Below, one piece after another: positions 30,150 through 41,400 of a DNA stretch of 64,000 bases. The position numbers and the translations under genes were made by a program. Source of the stretch: Aurantiacibacter marinus. Lineage in GTDB: Bacteria > Pseudomonadota > Alphaproteobacteria > Sphingomonadales > Sphingomonadaceae. The notes under the pieces were generated by a model. It was not told the origin of the DNA, made no database searches, and saw only the letters and a program-made list of their open reading frames with translations. Position 1 is the first letter of the stretch. Each line of letters begins with the position of its first letter. The stretch is from assembly GCF_001021555.1 (NCBI RefSeq), contig NZ_LDCP01000004.1, positions 124,001 through 188,000 of the forward strand, in the 5' to 3' direction.

Positions 30150-32578
30150 ATCACGCCCCAAATATCGCGCGCATATTCGGAAATCGTCCGATCGGAACTG
30201 AACCAGCCGACATTGGCGATATTGCGAATGGCCGCTGCCTGCCAGCCCGCCGTATCGCGCCAGCGGCGATCCACATCGCGCTGCGCTTCGCTGTAGCTTT
30301 CAAAATCGGCGGCAAGCATGAACCAGTCACTATCATAAAGACCGTCCATGAGTCCCGCGTAACGCTTGGGATCATCCGGAGAGAATACGCCGGATGAAAT
30401 CCCCTGCACCGCCTGCCGCAGCTCCGGGTTGTTTTCGATAATCTCACGCGGATTGTAATCACCTGCGCGCTGCGCAGCTACTTCCTCTGCGGTCAGACCG
30501 AAGATCACGATATTTTCGCGCCCGACATGTTCCATGATTTCGATATTCGCGCCGTCCAGCGTACCGATTGTCAGCGCGCCGTTCAGAGCGAATTTCATGT
30601 TGCCCGTGCCTGATGCTTCCATCCCGGCGGTGGAAATCTGTTCGGAAAGATCGGAAGCTGGAATGATCCGTTCCGCCATCGATACATTGTAATTCGGCAC
30701 GAACACGACCTTCAGCAGATCGCCCACAACCGGGTCGGAATTGACGCGGCGTGCGATGTCATTCGCCAGTTTGATGATCAGCTTGGCGTTATGATAGCTG
30801 GACGCTGCCTTGCCGCCGAAAATCTTGACGCGCGGCACCCAGTCGATTTCAGGATGGCTGCGGATTTGATCGTACAGAGCCACCGTCTCGATCAAATTGA
30901 GCAGTTGGCGCTTGTACTCGTGAATGCGCTTGATCTGCACATCGAACATGGCGTCAGGGTTCAGTGATATCCCCATCAAACCTTTCAAGTGATCGGCCAA
31001 CGCGACCTTGTTCGCGCGTTTTACTGCCAACACGTGTTCGCCCAGCGCCGCATCATCAGCCAGCGCATTAAGCGCCGACAGCTTCATTGCATCGTCAAGG
31101 AATTCGTCGCCGATTGCTTCCTTTATCACACCGGTCAGGCCGGGATTGCATTGCTGCAACCAGCGGCGCGGCGTGACGCCATTGGTCTTGTTGTTGATCT
31201 TGTCCGGATAAAGCTTGTGCAAATCGGCAAAGACCGTGGTCTTCATCAGTTCGGTATGCAGCGCCGCAACGCCGTTTACGCTGTGCGCCCCGGCAAAGGC
31301 CAGGTTTGCCATGCGGATACGGCGGTCCCCGCCTTCATCGATCAGGGATATGGCAGAAACTTCGTCCCAGCTCATGCCAATTTCACGCGCCTGTTTCAGC
31401 ACGCCGCTGTTTATCTGGTAAACGAGCTGCATGTGCCGCGGGAACAATCGTTCAAACAATGGCAGCGGCCAGCTTTCCAGCGCTTCTGGAAGCAACGTGT
31501 GGTTGGTGTAGCCAAAAGTTTCGCGGGTCACATCCCATGCCTCGGCAAATTCCAGCCCGTGATCGTCGATCAGCAGACGCATCAATTCGGCAACCGCAAC
31601 CGCTGGATGGGTATCGTTCAGCTGGATCGCGGCCTTGTCCGGCAAGGTGCGGATATCACCGTGATACTGCACATGACGGCGCACGATGTCCTGGATGGAG
31701 GCAGAGGTGAAGAAATACTCCTGCCGCAGCCGTAATTCCTGGCCGGCGGGGCTGGAATCGGCGGGATATAGGACCCGCACAAGTGAGTCCGCGCGCAGGA
31801 CGTCGACCAAGGCGCCAACGTGGTCGCCAGCATTGAATGCCTCCAGCTTGATGGGATCAAGCGCGCTCGCACTCCAGAGGCGCAGCGTATTGACTCGCTT
31901 GCCGCGCCAGCCGACGACAGGTGTATCGAAGGCCGTTGCCTCGACCTCCTCTGCCGGAACCCATTTCACGCCATCATCGGTAACCACCGCTTCGCCGCCA
32001 AAGCCGATCCGGTAGGCACTTTCACGGCGTTCGAATTCCCATGGATTTCCATGTGCCAGCCATGTTTCGGGCAGCTCGACCTGCCAGCCATCGTCGATGC
32101 GCTGGCGGAACATGCCGTTTACATAGCGTATGCCGTAACCGTATGCCGGGATATCAAGGCTGGCGAGGCTTTCCATGAAACACGCTGCCAATCGGCCAAG
32201 CCCGCCATTACCAAGCGCCGCATCCGGCTCCAGCTCTTCCAGCTCTGCCAGGTTGAGACCGTGTTCGCGCAGCGCGCGGTCCATTTCCTTGGTCAGCCCG
32301 AGGTTCGACAGCGCATCGCGCAGCAATCGCCCGATCAGGAATTCAAGGCTGAGATAATAGACCCGCTTCCCTTTCGCCTCATGCGTTCGAGATGTGGACT
32401 CAATCCAGCGATCGATAATTTCATCGCGCAAGGCCAACACGGCAGAGGCGAACCAATCGTGTTCCTTCGCGGCAGTCTCGTTCTTGCCGATCCTGTGGCG
32501 TAGAATGTTCATGATCCGCGCTTCGAGCTGCTCGGATTTAATATCGGAATTGGCGGGCAAGAAAATTGCACTCCTCAT
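30146..32578 (-). CDS. glgP: Glycogen phosphorylase
   Basis: This 810-residue PLP enzyme releases glucose-1-phosphate from glycogen. The PLP-lysine region is EASGTGNMKFALNGALTIG, followed by TLDGANIEI. The active-site region GNGGLGRLAACFMESLA is also present. The ATG at 32578 has no ribosome site close by. A TTG six codons later (32560) has AGGAG ten bases upstream and may be the true start, giving 804 residues. It is the first gene of the operon, so the operon promoter should lie in 32579-32773. Confidence 0.96.
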   Translation of the reverse strand: MRSAIFLPANSDIKSEQLEARIMNILRHRIGKNETAAKEHDWFASAVLALRDEIIDRWIESTSRTHEAKGKRVYYLSLEFLIGRLLRDALSNLGLTKEMDRALREHGLNLAELEELEPDAALGNGGLGRLAACFMESLASLDIPAYGYGIRYVNGMFRQRIDDGWQVELPETWLAHGNPWEFERRESAYRIGFGGEAVVTDDGVKWVPAEEVEATAFDTPVVGWRGKRVNTLRLWSASALDPIKLEAFNAGDHVGALVDVLRADSLVRVLYPADSSPAGQELRLRQEYFFTSASIQDIVRRHVQYHGDIRTLPDKAAIQLNDTHPAVAVAELMRLLIDDHGLEFAEAWDVTRETFGYTNHTLLPEALESWPLPLFERLFPRHMQLVYQINSGVLKQAREIGMSWDEVSAISLIDEGGDRRIRMANLAFAGAHSVNGVAALHTELMKTTVFADLHKLYPDKINNKTNGVTPRRWLQQCNPGLTGVIKEAIGDEFLDDAMKLSALNALADDAALGEHVLAVKRANKVALADHLKGLMGISLNPDAMFDVQIKRIHEYKRQLLNLIETVALYDQIRSHPEIDWVPRVKIFGGKAASSYHNAKLIIKLANDIARRVNSDPVVGDLLKVVFVPNYNVSMAERIIPASDLSEQISTAGMEASGTGNMKFALNGALTIGTLDGANIEIMEHVGRENIVIFGLTAEEVAAQRAGDYNPREIIENNPELRQAVQGISSGVFSPDDPKRYAGLMDGLYDSDWFMLAADFESYSEAQRDVDRRWRDTAGWQAAAIRNIANVGWFSSDRTISEYARDIWGVM

Positions 32579-32773
32579 CTGGTTACGTTGTTACGTCCTG
32601 CTTTTGCCGGTCCGTGTGGTGGGTTGTGCACTCTCGCCACTCTATCCCTGGGGACAGCCTAGGGGTTTCTGATAGGCTTACGCAATCAATCATTCTGCCG
32701 TGCAATCGAATTCATTGATCCCGTCGTCATTTGCGCAGTTGCAAGCGGGACGCAGGTAGTCGATGCCCGCGCT
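32579..32773. promoter_or_regulatory. Divergent promoter region glgP / malQ
   Basis: These 195 bases are free of genes and must hold the promoters of the leftward glycogen operon and rightward malQ. A short direct repeat GTTACGT lies at its glgP end, near 32583 and 32591. I could not fix promoter elements with confidence. Confidence 0.4.
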
Positions 32774-34762
32774 ATGAGCCGTACAGTGTCCTCCACCACT
32801 TCCCCAGAAATCCATCAGCTTGCTTCCGCTGCGGGACTGCAACGCGGCTGGCGTGACGTTGAAGGGAATGAGCAGGAGATTTCCGACATGGCGCTTGCCG
32901 GTGTGTTGCATGCACTTGGCCATGAAACAGGTTCAAGCCGCCAGATAGAGCGCAGCCTGGCCGGCATTGCGGAACAGACCCACGGGCTTCCTTCAATGCT
33001 GGTAACAGAAGTTGGCCTGCCAACGGCTCTACCTTCCAAGGCATCGTCTGCCGAGATCACCGGTGAAGACGGCGTAACGCAAAAGATAGCTGTCGAGAAC
33101 GGGGTTCTCGGTGTGGTTTCCCAGCCGGGTTACTACGATCTCAAGCTGGGTCGACGTTGCATCAAGCTTGCGGTTGCTCCGCGCGAGTGCCCATGGCCCG
33201 CGCCTGATACGCGGCGGATGTGGGGGACTTCGGTTCAGGTTCCCGCCTTGCGCGGTGTCGTTCCGCGCGCGTTCGGCGGATTTGGAGAGCTTGCCGCTGC
33301 GGCCAAGGCGCTTGGCGCCAAAGGCTGTGATGCGATGGCAATCAATCCCGTCCATGCCCTGTTCCCCGGCACGGGCGAGGATTACAGCCCCTATTCCCCG
33401 TCCAGCCGCACCTTCCTGAACGCCTCGATGGCAGATCCCGCTTTGCTCGGCTTTCCAGCTTTGCCACCTGAAGCCTCGGACGAATTGATCGACTGGCCGG
33501 CGGCATTGCCAAAGCGGCTGGCAGAATTACGCGCAATCTTCGCGGGATTGGGCCCCCAATTGCGCGCGCAGATCAACTTGGCGAGTGGGGACGAAAGCGA
33601 AGCTCTTGGGCGCCATGCACTGTTCGATGCACTGGATTGCCATTTCCGGCCTGGCGGCGCGAAAGGATGGCGCGATTGGCCTGCGAAATTCCAAAGACCG
33701 GAAAGCGCAGCGGTGAAGCGCTTTGCCAAGGACAAAGCTGAAGAGATAGAGTTCCACCTGTTCGCCCAATGGATGGCGCGCGAAAGTCTGGCGGCGGCCC
33801 ACCGGCAGTCCCGCGATGCCGGAATGGACATCGGCCTGATCACTGATCTGGCAGTTGGCGTGCATCTGGCGGGCAGCGACACTTGGGCCATGCGTGATGC
33901 GATGCTGCAAGGGCTTACTATCGGCGCGCCGCCCGATCCGCTTGGTCCGTTGGGTCAGAACTGGTGCATCACCGGATTTTCGCCGAAGGGGCTGCGCGCC
34001 AGCGGGTATCGCCCCTTTATCGAGATGATCCGTTCGGCTTTGCGTTCGGCAGGAGGCTTGCGCATCGACCACGCCTTCGGCCTCGCGCGACTGTGGGTGA
34101 TCCCGGAAGGTGAGCCATCTTCGAACGGCGCCTATATTACCTATCCGTTCCTGGACCTCGTGCGATTGGTCACGCTGGAAGCGCACCTCGCCCAGGCCCT
34201 GATCATCGCAGAGGATCTGGGCACGAGCCCTTCTGGCTTCACCCATGCTGTGACGTCGCGCAAGATGCTGGGCATGCGGGTATTGTGGTTTGAACGCGCG
34301 ATGGATGACGGCTTTATCGGCGCGCATGATTATCCGGCAAACAGCGTCGCGATGACTGGCACGCATGATACGCCAACTGTTGCGGGATGGTGGGCGGCAC
34401 GTGATCTTGACTGGGCTGAAAAGCTGGGCCGGCTGGCGGAAGGAACCGACCGGACCGAAGCAGAAGAGAGGCGCGATTGGGACCGCGGATTGTTGTGGTC
34501 TACCATGACTGGCAGCAGCGAAAGACCTGCGCCCGGCGACACAGACGCAGTGGTGGACGCGGCGGTGAACCATATCGCCGGGTCATCGTCCGTTTTGGCG
34601 ATCACCCCGCTCGAAGACCTGATTGGCGAAATGGAGCAACCCAACCTTCCCGGCACAACGCATGAACATCCCAATTGGCGGCGACGCCTGCCGGAACCTC
34701 TCGATGAAATTGTGCGCAAGCCGGATGTGGCCAAGCGGATGCGCGTGCTTTCAGTGAGGTAA
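32774..34762 (+). CDS. malQ: 4-alpha-glucanotransferase (amylomaltase)
   Basis: This 662-residue GH77 enzyme transfers alpha-1,4-glucan segments and recycles malto-oligosaccharides left by GlgX and GlgP. It has an N-terminal MalQ extension (EIHQLASAAGLQRGWRDVEG). The catalytic residues are seen in GLRIDHAFGL (nucleophile Asp), LIIAEDLGTSPSGF (acid Glu) and GTHDTPTVAGWW (Asp). It stands divergent from the glycogen operon, which completes a full synthesis and breakdown set. No strong ribosome site is visible before the ATG. Confidence 0.93.
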   Translation: MSRTVSSTTSPEIHQLASAAGLQRGWRDVEGNEQEISDMALAGVLHALGHETGSSRQIERSLAGIAEQTHGLPSMLVTEVGLPTALPSKASSAEITGEDGVTQKIAVENGVLGVVSQPGYYDLKLGRRCIKLAVAPRECPWPAPDTRRMWGTSVQVPALRGVVPRAFGGFGELAAAAKALGAKGCDAMAINPVHALFPGTGEDYSPYSPSSRTFLNASMADPALLGFPALPPEASDELIDWPAALPKRLAELRAIFAGLGPQLRAQINLASGDESEALGRHALFDALDCHFRPGGAKGWRDWPAKFQRPESAAVKRFAKDKAEEIEFHLFAQWMARESLAAAHRQSRDAGMDIGLITDLAVGVHLAGSDTWAMRDAMLQGLTIGAPPDPLGPLGQNWCITGFSPKGLRASGYRPFIEMIRSALRSAGGLRIDHAFGLARLWVIPEGEPSSNGAYITYPFLDLVRLVTLEAHLAQALIIAEDLGTSPSGFTHAVTSRKMLGMRVLWFERAMDDGFIGAHDYPANSVAMTGTHDTPTVAGWWAARDLDWAEKLGRLAEGTDRTEAEERRDWDRGLLWSTMTGSSERPAPGDTDAVVDAAVNHIAGSSSVLAITPLEDLIGEMEQPNLPGTTHEHPNWRRRLPEPLDEIVRKPDVAKRMRVLSVR

Positions 34763-34837
34763 CGTAGGCGGCCGCAGATTTCCTCCACAAGCTCCATACT
34801 GGCGCAAGCCTGATCACTGTGGCATGTCCGCAATCCT

Positions 34838-35695
34838 ATGAGGATCATCAGCTTTCTAAGTAACCGCCGAGCGGCAAGTTTGCTTGCCGCCGCGATGTTT
34901 GCCTCATCCTGCACATCTCCGGTTACACAAGGCGTAAGGATTGATCCAAATGCGCTACCGGTTTCGTCCGTCACACCGGAAATAGGGCAGCTTTCGGCTC
35001 CCGCTCCGAGCCGGATCCTGTTCGTTGGCAACAGCTATTTTTATTATAATGACAGTCTGCACAATCACGTCCAGCGCATGGTGGCCGAAGCCGGACTGAT
35101 CGAGCGCAGGGACCTGACGTACAAATCAGCGACGATTGGCGGAGCGATGCTGTCAGATCATCCGATCGACCATCTGCTCGATCCAGACAATTTGAGAGTT
35201 TCGGAGCCTTTTCAAACCGTCATCATGCAGGGCATCAGTTCAGCAGCACTCACGCCGGAACGCCGCGCGAATTTTGCATCGACGGCGGCAGATTATGCGC
35301 AGCGGGTCAGGGCTGCGGGCGGAGAGCCGGTGCTGTACATGACGCCGGCATACGTGCCCCCACATGCACAATACCGACCGGACATGATCAGCGAAATTGC
35401 ATCGCTCTATATCGCGACCGGCAACGAGATAGACGCGCTGGTCATTCCCGTGGGCCTGGCATTTGAAGAAGCCTATCGCCGCCGTCCCGACATTGTTTTG
35501 CACAAGGCTTTTGACGGATCGCATCCCAGTTTACTGGGCACCTATCTTGCCGCTGCGACGGTCTTTGCAAGCATTTATGAAAGCTCTCCCGTCGGTAATG
35601 GCTACGACTATTTTGGCGCGGTCAGCGAAGCAGATGCGCTGTTCCTGCAATCAGTCGCCGACGAAACCGTGCGCGAGTTTTATGGGCGCGACTAG
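34838..35695 (+). CDS. SGNH/GDSL-type hydrolase, lipoprotein
   Basis: This is a 285-residue secreted esterase-like protein. The N-terminus carries a signal with lipobox FASSC, so it is probably membrane anchored. Block I is ILFVGNSYFYYND with the nucleophile Ser in GNS. The C-terminal block has the Asp-His pair in DGSHPSLLGTYLAA. The family covers esterases and polysaccharide deacetylases; the substrate cannot be told from sequence. It is followed after 42 bases by a DASS transporter, suggesting joint use of a released acid (inference). Confidence 0.8.
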   Translation: MRIISFLSNRRAASLLAAAMFASSCTSPVTQGVRIDPNALPVSSVTPEIGQLSAPAPSRILFVGNSYFYYNDSLHNHVQRMVAEAGLIERRDLTYKSATIGGAMLSDHPIDHLLDPDNLRVSEPFQTVIMQGISSAALTPERRANFASTAADYAQRVRAAGGEPVLYMTPAYVPPHAQYRPDMISEIASLYIATGNEIDALVIPVGLAFEEAYRRRPDIVLHKAFDGSHPSLLGTYLAAATVFASIYESSPVGNGYDYFGAVSEADALFLQSVADETVREFYGRD

Positions 35696-35737
35696 CGCGG
35701 CCTCTTGGCTCCATTCCTTTCCTGAAAGTCCTTTGCC

Positions 35738-37207
35738 ATGAGCGCAGACGCCCTTGCCGACAAACCGTCAGAAGCCAGCCCGAAACTGGTTGGCCTTGCC
35801 GCAGGTATCGCCGCATTTGTCGCGATACTGACATTCTTCACGCCAGAAGGTTTGGACTATCCGGCAAGATTTGTGGCCGCATCCGGCACGATGATGGCAA
35901 TCTGGTGGGCCACAGAGGCCATCCCTCTGCCAGTGACTGCACTATTACCGATCATCGTTTTTCCATTGGCTGGTGTGGCGGGCATTGAAGGCGCTGCCGC
36001 CCCTTACGCCAACCCCATAATCTTCCTGTTCCTGGGGGGGTTTATCGTCGCATTGGCAGTTGAGCGCAGTGAACTTCACCGACGTATTGCGATGCTTATT
36101 TTCCGCGCGATGGGCAAAAGCGGGAAAGGCCTGGTGGCGGGGTTCATGCTCGCCGCCGCCCTGCTCAGCATGTGGATTTCGAACACTTCGACCACTCTGA
36201 TGCTGTTTCCGATCGCGGTGTCTTTGGCACTGCTGGTTGGAGAGACTTCTCCCGGCCTGACCGACAAAGCCAAGCGTGATTTCCAGATCTCATTGTTGCT
36301 TGGCCTTGCCTATGGCGCGTCGATTGGCGGGGTCGCGACACTTGTGGGTACGCCCACCAACGCCTTTATGGTCGGCTTTCTGCAAAGCGAATATCAGATC
36401 GAAATTCCTTTCGCGCAGTGGATGTTGATCGGCATTCCCGTTTCGATCATCCTGCTGCCGCTCGGCTGGATGTTGCTGACCCGTTTCCTTTATCCGGTGT
36501 CATTCGTTTCTTCACCCGAGACACGGGAGGAGCTGGCGCGCCAATATGACGCGCTGGGTGCAATGTCGAATTCCGAAAAACGCACCGCGATGCTCTTCCT
36601 TCTGCTCGTGCTCGGCTGGGTTCTGCGAAAGCCGTTCGCCGATGCAACTGGCATTGAAGGGTTGAGCGATGCGGGCGTCGCCATGGCCGCCGCGCTGATC
36701 GCCTTTGTCATCCCCAGCGGCACCGATCGGCATGCTCTGGTGACTTGGGAAGACACCAAGCGCCTTCCTTGGGGCGTGCTGATTTTATTTGGCGGCGGAC
36801 TGTCGCTGGCAGCGGCCCTGTCGGCCACGGGTATGACCTTGTGGCTGGGCCAGCAACTTGCACCGCTGGGCGCGATCAATCACATCCTGCTGGTCGTCGC
36901 GCTCACCAGTCTGGTAATCTTCCTGACCGAACTCACCAGCAATGTCGCTACCACGGCCACTTTGCTGCCAGTGGTTGCGGCGCTGGCGTTTGAGCTCGGG
37001 CTTGATCCGCTGATACTGGTTGTACCGGTCACGATTGCCGCTAGTTGCGCCTTTATGCTGCCGGTCGCAACGCCGCCCAACGCCATCGTATTCAGTACCG
37101 GCGAAGTGCAGATCAGGGATATGATGCGCGCGGGTTTTTGGCTGAATATCGTGGCAATCGTGCTGGTTTCCATCATCGCCGTGTGGCTTGTACCAGCCGT
37201 TCTATAG
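35738..37207 (+). CDS. DASS/SLC13-family sodium:anion (dicarboxylate or sulfate) symporter
   Basis: This 489-residue inner-membrane transporter has about 11-13 hydrophobic helices. The two paired SLC13 motifs are SNTSTTLMLFPIA in the first half and TSNVATTATLLPVV in the second, which form the Na+/substrate sites. ATPPNAIVFSTGEV near the end is also typical. Members import succinate, malate, citrate or sulfate with Na+. It is converged upon by the M14 peptidase gene with only five bases between stops. Confidence 0.92.
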   Translation: MSADALADKPSEASPKLVGLAAGIAAFVAILTFFTPEGLDYPARFVAASGTMMAIWWATEAIPLPVTALLPIIVFPLAGVAGIEGAAAPYANPIIFLFLGGFIVALAVERSELHRRIAMLIFRAMGKSGKGLVAGFMLAAALLSMWISNTSTTLMLFPIAVSLALLVGETSPGLTDKAKRDFQISLLLGLAYGASIGGVATLVGTPTNAFMVGFLQSEYQIEIPFAQWMLIGIPVSIILLPLGWMLLTRFLYPVSFVSSPETREELARQYDALGAMSNSEKRTAMLFLLLVLGWVLRKPFADATGIEGLSDAGVAMAAALIAFVIPSGTDRHALVTWEDTKRLPWGVLILFGGGLSLAAALSATGMTLWLGQQLAPLGAINHILLVVALTSLVIFLTELTSNVATTATLLPVVAALAFELGLDPLILVVPVTIAASCAFMLPVATPPNAIVFSTGEVQIRDMMRAGFWLNIVAIVLVSIIAVWLVPAVL

Positions 37208-37212
37208 GCCAG

Positions 37213-38427
37213 CTATTCCGGCGGGTATGCGAGCAATGTTTCCATCATCGCGATGGCCGATTCACGCCCGATTCTGCGGATCAACGCCCTGTCGGTCTCA
37301 TCGCCGATTTCGAATGTGACACCAGGCACGCCATAAGTATCAAAGGCATAGGCCTTTGAAATCGGCCTGCCCACTGTGTGGCGCGCATCGCGGTTCACAT
37401 CGTAGCCGGCCATCCGGTCCTGATAACGCGCAAGCCAATTGCGGGTGAAAAGTTCCGGATCAGTCGGAAGCTCATCGGGAATGGTGTAGAACACATCCCT
37501 GTTGGTGGAATGGAAATCGAGAATCAGGCGCAGGTCTTGCCAGGGATCGGCACCGATGGCGTTCAACACATCGCGCATCAGGCGGGTCTCAGGCTGGCTG
37601 AACGGCCCCCAATCCCTGTTCAGGTCAACGCCGCCGGTATTGTGCCGCCAATATCCCCGCACCACCCCATCAGGGTTCAGCAGCGGAACTGCGGTCACGT
37701 GAAAGCGAGCCCGAAACTGCACCGCCAGCGGATCATTTCCAAGCAGTGTCTCCACGAAAGGAAACATCACTAGCGCGCCAGTGACTTCAGGCGGGTGCTG
37801 CCGTCCGATCAGAACGATCTGCTCACGTGCGTCGGCATTGCCGATGGACAGCGCTTCGATGGGGCGGCCCTCTGCCGAGGGCCCCAGCAAATAGCGGCCT
37901 GCATTGCCGCCTGTCAGCAAACCATCCATCCAGCCATCATAGGTCGCAGGCGCGATGATTTCCTGCGCCGATACGAACAACGGTTCCCCGGTGGTGGCAA
38001 TTGTCAAATCAGCAAAGTCCATGCCCGCAAACTCACGCACCGCAACCTGGTCGGGATCGAGATATTCCCAGTTTACCCCGTCCGTGCTGACCTTGGGCCA
38101 ATAGCGGTGCCCGCATTCAGTATAGGAAAGCCGGATGGAAACATCGGTAGCTTCGGCGGTGTGGACCCGGAATGCGTACCACGGACTGCAATTGATCGGC
38201 GGTGCATTCTCGGGCGCGATGGTGATGGCAATTTGTCCATCGTCGCCAATGGTGCAACTGGAGAGTGCGCCAGCGGGAAAATTCGTGTCGATAGCGAGCG
38301 ATTGGCCAACACAACGAGCCTCAGCCGGAATATCCAGCAGCGGCCGCTCCGGCATCTCTGCACCCATTGATGTGCAACCCGCTACGCAAAGCGCGCTTGC
38401 GAGGATGGCTGCGTTTCGCAGGGGCAT
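37213..38427 (-). CDS. M14-family zinc carboxypeptidase, lipoprotein
   Basis: This 404-residue metallocarboxypeptidase begins with a signal ending in lipobox VAGC. An N-terminal beta-sandwich domain (about residues 30-170) precedes the peptidase domain, the plan of the cytosolic-carboxypeptidase-like subfamily. Zinc ligands are H and E in GRQHPPEVTG and H in LILDFHSTNRD. The catalytic Glu is in GVTFEIGDETD. The ATG has the strong site TAGGAGAAACTG. It lies downstream of a TonB receptor in the same direction, separated by a hairpin, which suggests trimming of imported peptides (inference). Confidence 0.88.
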   Translation of the reverse strand: MPLRNAAILASALCVAGCTSMGAEMPERPLLDIPAEARCVGQSLAIDTNFPAGALSSCTIGDDGQIAITIAPENAPPINCSPWYAFRVHTAEATDVSIRLSYTECGHRYWPKVSTDGVNWEYLDPDQVAVREFAGMDFADLTIATTGEPLFVSAQEIIAPATYDGWMDGLLTGGNAGRYLLGPSAEGRPIEALSIGNADAREQIVLIGRQHPPEVTGALVMFPFVETLLGNDPLAVQFRARFHVTAVPLLNPDGVVRGYWRHNTGGVDLNRDWGPFSQPETRLMRDVLNAIGADPWQDLRLILDFHSTNRDVFYTIPDELPTDPELFTRNWLARYQDRMAGYDVNRDARHTVGRPISKAYAFDTYGVPGVTFEIGDETDRALIRRIGRESAIAMMETLLAYPPE

Positions 38428-38442
38428 CAGTTTCTCCTATCA

Positions 38443-38471
38443 AGAGCCGCCGCAACAATTGCGGCGGCTCT
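38443..38471. other. 13-bp perfect hairpin between TonB receptor and M14 peptidase genes
   Basis: AGAGCCGCCGCAA (38443-38455) and TTGCGGCGGCTCT (38459-38471) form a perfect 13-bp stem with a 3-base loop. On the minus strand only two T residues follow, so it is a weak terminator there. It more likely attenuates readthrough into the peptidase gene or protects the receptor mRNA end. Confidence 0.8.
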
Positions 38472-38476
38472 TTGAC

Positions 38477-41400
38477 TCAGAAGTTCTTGCGGATGTCGAT
38501 CGAGAACTGACGGCCGCGTGCATTATGGATGCTGCCGTAATAGCCGAAACTCTCATCCGCGATCGGAGGATCTTCATCAAACAGATTGTTGATACCAAAT
38601 CGGATTCGCGTGTCGTTTAGCGGGCCATCGTTCTCGATGGTGTAACTGATCGATGCGTTCATCGTGAACCAGTCATCAACCGGGAACAGCTCGGCTGTAT
38701 CGTCCTGCTGCGCGCTATCATCGAAAAATGAATCGATATAGCGCCCGAACACATTAACCCGGACCGGACCGTTTTCCCAGGTCACAGAACCTGTTGCGCG
38801 CCATTTCGGTCGCCCGTCGATTTCCAGCAATTCGCCAAAGCCGGTCGGTTGCAGTGCTGCAATATCGCCAAGTGAGAGTTCGGGAATTCCAGCGAGTAGC
38901 GGATTGAGATCTTCGAATAGCGGCAAGGCATCAGGGCCTGCCTCCTGCTTGAAGCTTATCAGCCGCGCCCCGTTGAATTGCAGATCAAACGTGCCGAACG
39001 ATGTATCGAAATTATAGAACAAACCGATATCCACCCCTTCCGAGGTGCGCCGGTCAAGATTGCGATACGGGTTTAGAATCTGGATGATATCGCCAGCGGG
39101 ATTGATGCCAGTACCAGCATACAGATCAAGCTGTCCCGCATCCGGCGCTTCACGCAAGACATTGGGGTTAAAGCTGCCTTGCAAGCGCTGCACAAGATCA
39201 AGCAGCAAGGCATTGCCATTCCCGAAGATGCCGATGATGCCATCTTGCTCGACCTGCCAGTAATCTGCGGTGATTGTCAGCCCGGGGATGAAACCGGGCG
39301 TGAATACTACGCCCAGATTGATGCTCTCTGTTTCCTCCGGATCAAGAGTACGCGCACCTTCCCGGAAATCAATTGTGCCAACCGTGCCGCAATCAGGCAC
39401 ATCGTCCTCTTCACCCTTGATGATCTCGGCAACGCATTCGGGCGCCAACAACACGGAATTGGAGCGCGTCGTGCCTTCGTCATTAATCTGGATCAGGTTT
39501 GGCGCTCGAAAACCTTGTGACCATGCGCCGCGCAGCAACAAGTCGCCGAATGGACGCCAGGCGACCGCAGCGCGCGGTACTAGTGCACTGGAAGAGTCAG
39601 AAAACTCCTCGAAGCGTGCAGCCAATTGCACCTCCAGCTCATGGATAAGCGGGATGTCCATTTCGGGGGAAACCACGGGCACCAGCGCCTCGGCAAAGGC
39701 AGAATAGACTTCACGATTTCCACTTGTATCGGGCGACGGGCTGGAACCCAGCACATCACTGCCAAAGAAATCGCCATTTACCGCATTTGTAAATGTGATT
39801 GTTCCATCCAGCCGCGGATCGCGGTCATCAATAAAGGTTTCGCGGCGGAATTCGACGCCCGCTGCAACACCGACACCGCCGCCGGGGACGGCGAAGACAT
39901 TGGCGTTGGAAACGCGGAAATCGGCTAACGCCAGGGTCGTCTCGCCCTTGCGGAATACATCCGTGGTGATCGTATCCAGCACGGCCTGCGAATTGGGAGT
40001 GCAATCGCCGTTGTTCGCGCCATTGACGCCCTCACCCGGGAAACAGCCGCCATTGAAGGGATTGTAGGCTGTCTCATCCGTGCGGTTGATCGCATCCTGA
40101 ACAAGCGTACTGGAAACACGATTGCGGGTAAGATCATTGGTATTGGCCTGAGAATACAGCAAGCCAGCATCATAGTCCCAGGCGCCGATTTCTCCGCGCA
40201 GGCCCAGCACCATCCGGTAAACATCCTTGTCTACGCTGCCTTGCCGGGGGCCTGCATCGACGAAACGATAATCTTCAAGCAGCAATGCGCGCCCGCCGGC
40301 GCCCACTCCCGAACCGATGCCATTGTCGACGCGGTTCGGATTTGCCGAACCATCGGCAAGCGTTGTCGGGCCAAGCGGGTTCCAATAGGCCGTTGCTTCT
40401 ATGCCAAGTGGCACCGCCGACAACATGGTGTTCTGTTCACGCTCGCGGTAAAATTCGGAACGATAAAACGACCCTTCAAAATACAGTTCCGCCGCATCGC
40501 TCAGTTCGTAACTCGCCAAAGCCTGCACGCTGTAGCGGTCCTTTTCGGAATAGAGCTGGCGATCACCCTGAAGGTCATAGCGGATGTCGCGATCAATCGT
40601 GCCGCCGTTGTCGGCGCAAATACCATTCCCCAGATCTATGACCCGTCCATCGCTATCCGCTGCACCATTGGGTCCGAATAAAGAGCATGGCTGAAGGTGG
40701 AAATCATCATCACGCAGCGCAGTGGTGTTGGATGATGTTGCGCTCGACCCCTGGATATCGAAGGCGCCCCAGGGCGAATTGATCGAACGGTTGTCGAACT
40801 GGGTATCGCCTTCAAAATCCGTGCCGACTAGGAAAGGGCGCAGATCGCTGCTGCGCGAATAATCACGCACCGATGCACTTACGCCGTTTTCGTGGAAATA
40901 GTGGCCATTTACGGTCAGATTGCCCCGGCCATCGGCAAAATCGAAGCCGTAGCCACCTTGCAGGCTGAAGCTGTAGAGCCCGATGTTATCGGATTCGCGG
41001 TAATTGGCTTGTAGAAAACCTCCGGTGCGGCCGCCGCGCAGTATCGTGTTGACCACACCTGCCACAGCATCCGCACCATAAACGGCCGATGCGCCATCGC
41101 GCAGGATCTCAACACGGCGCACCGATCCGGGCACGATCGTGTTCGTGTCCGGCGACACCACAGGAACGAAAAGCTCCGTCTGGAACCCGGGATTCAGCAC
41201 CATCCGCCGACCATTGATCAGCATCAGTGTGTTGCCCGTGCCAAGGCCGCGCAAGTTTATCGATCCGATGTCGCCGCGCGCGCCGTTCACACCGCCCGCC
41301 GTGCTTTGTTCATTGAAGTTTACTGCGCCGGCCTGCGGAATTGCGCGAAACAACTCGTCGCCAGAGGCTGGATCAATGGCATCGATCAGATCTTCACCGA

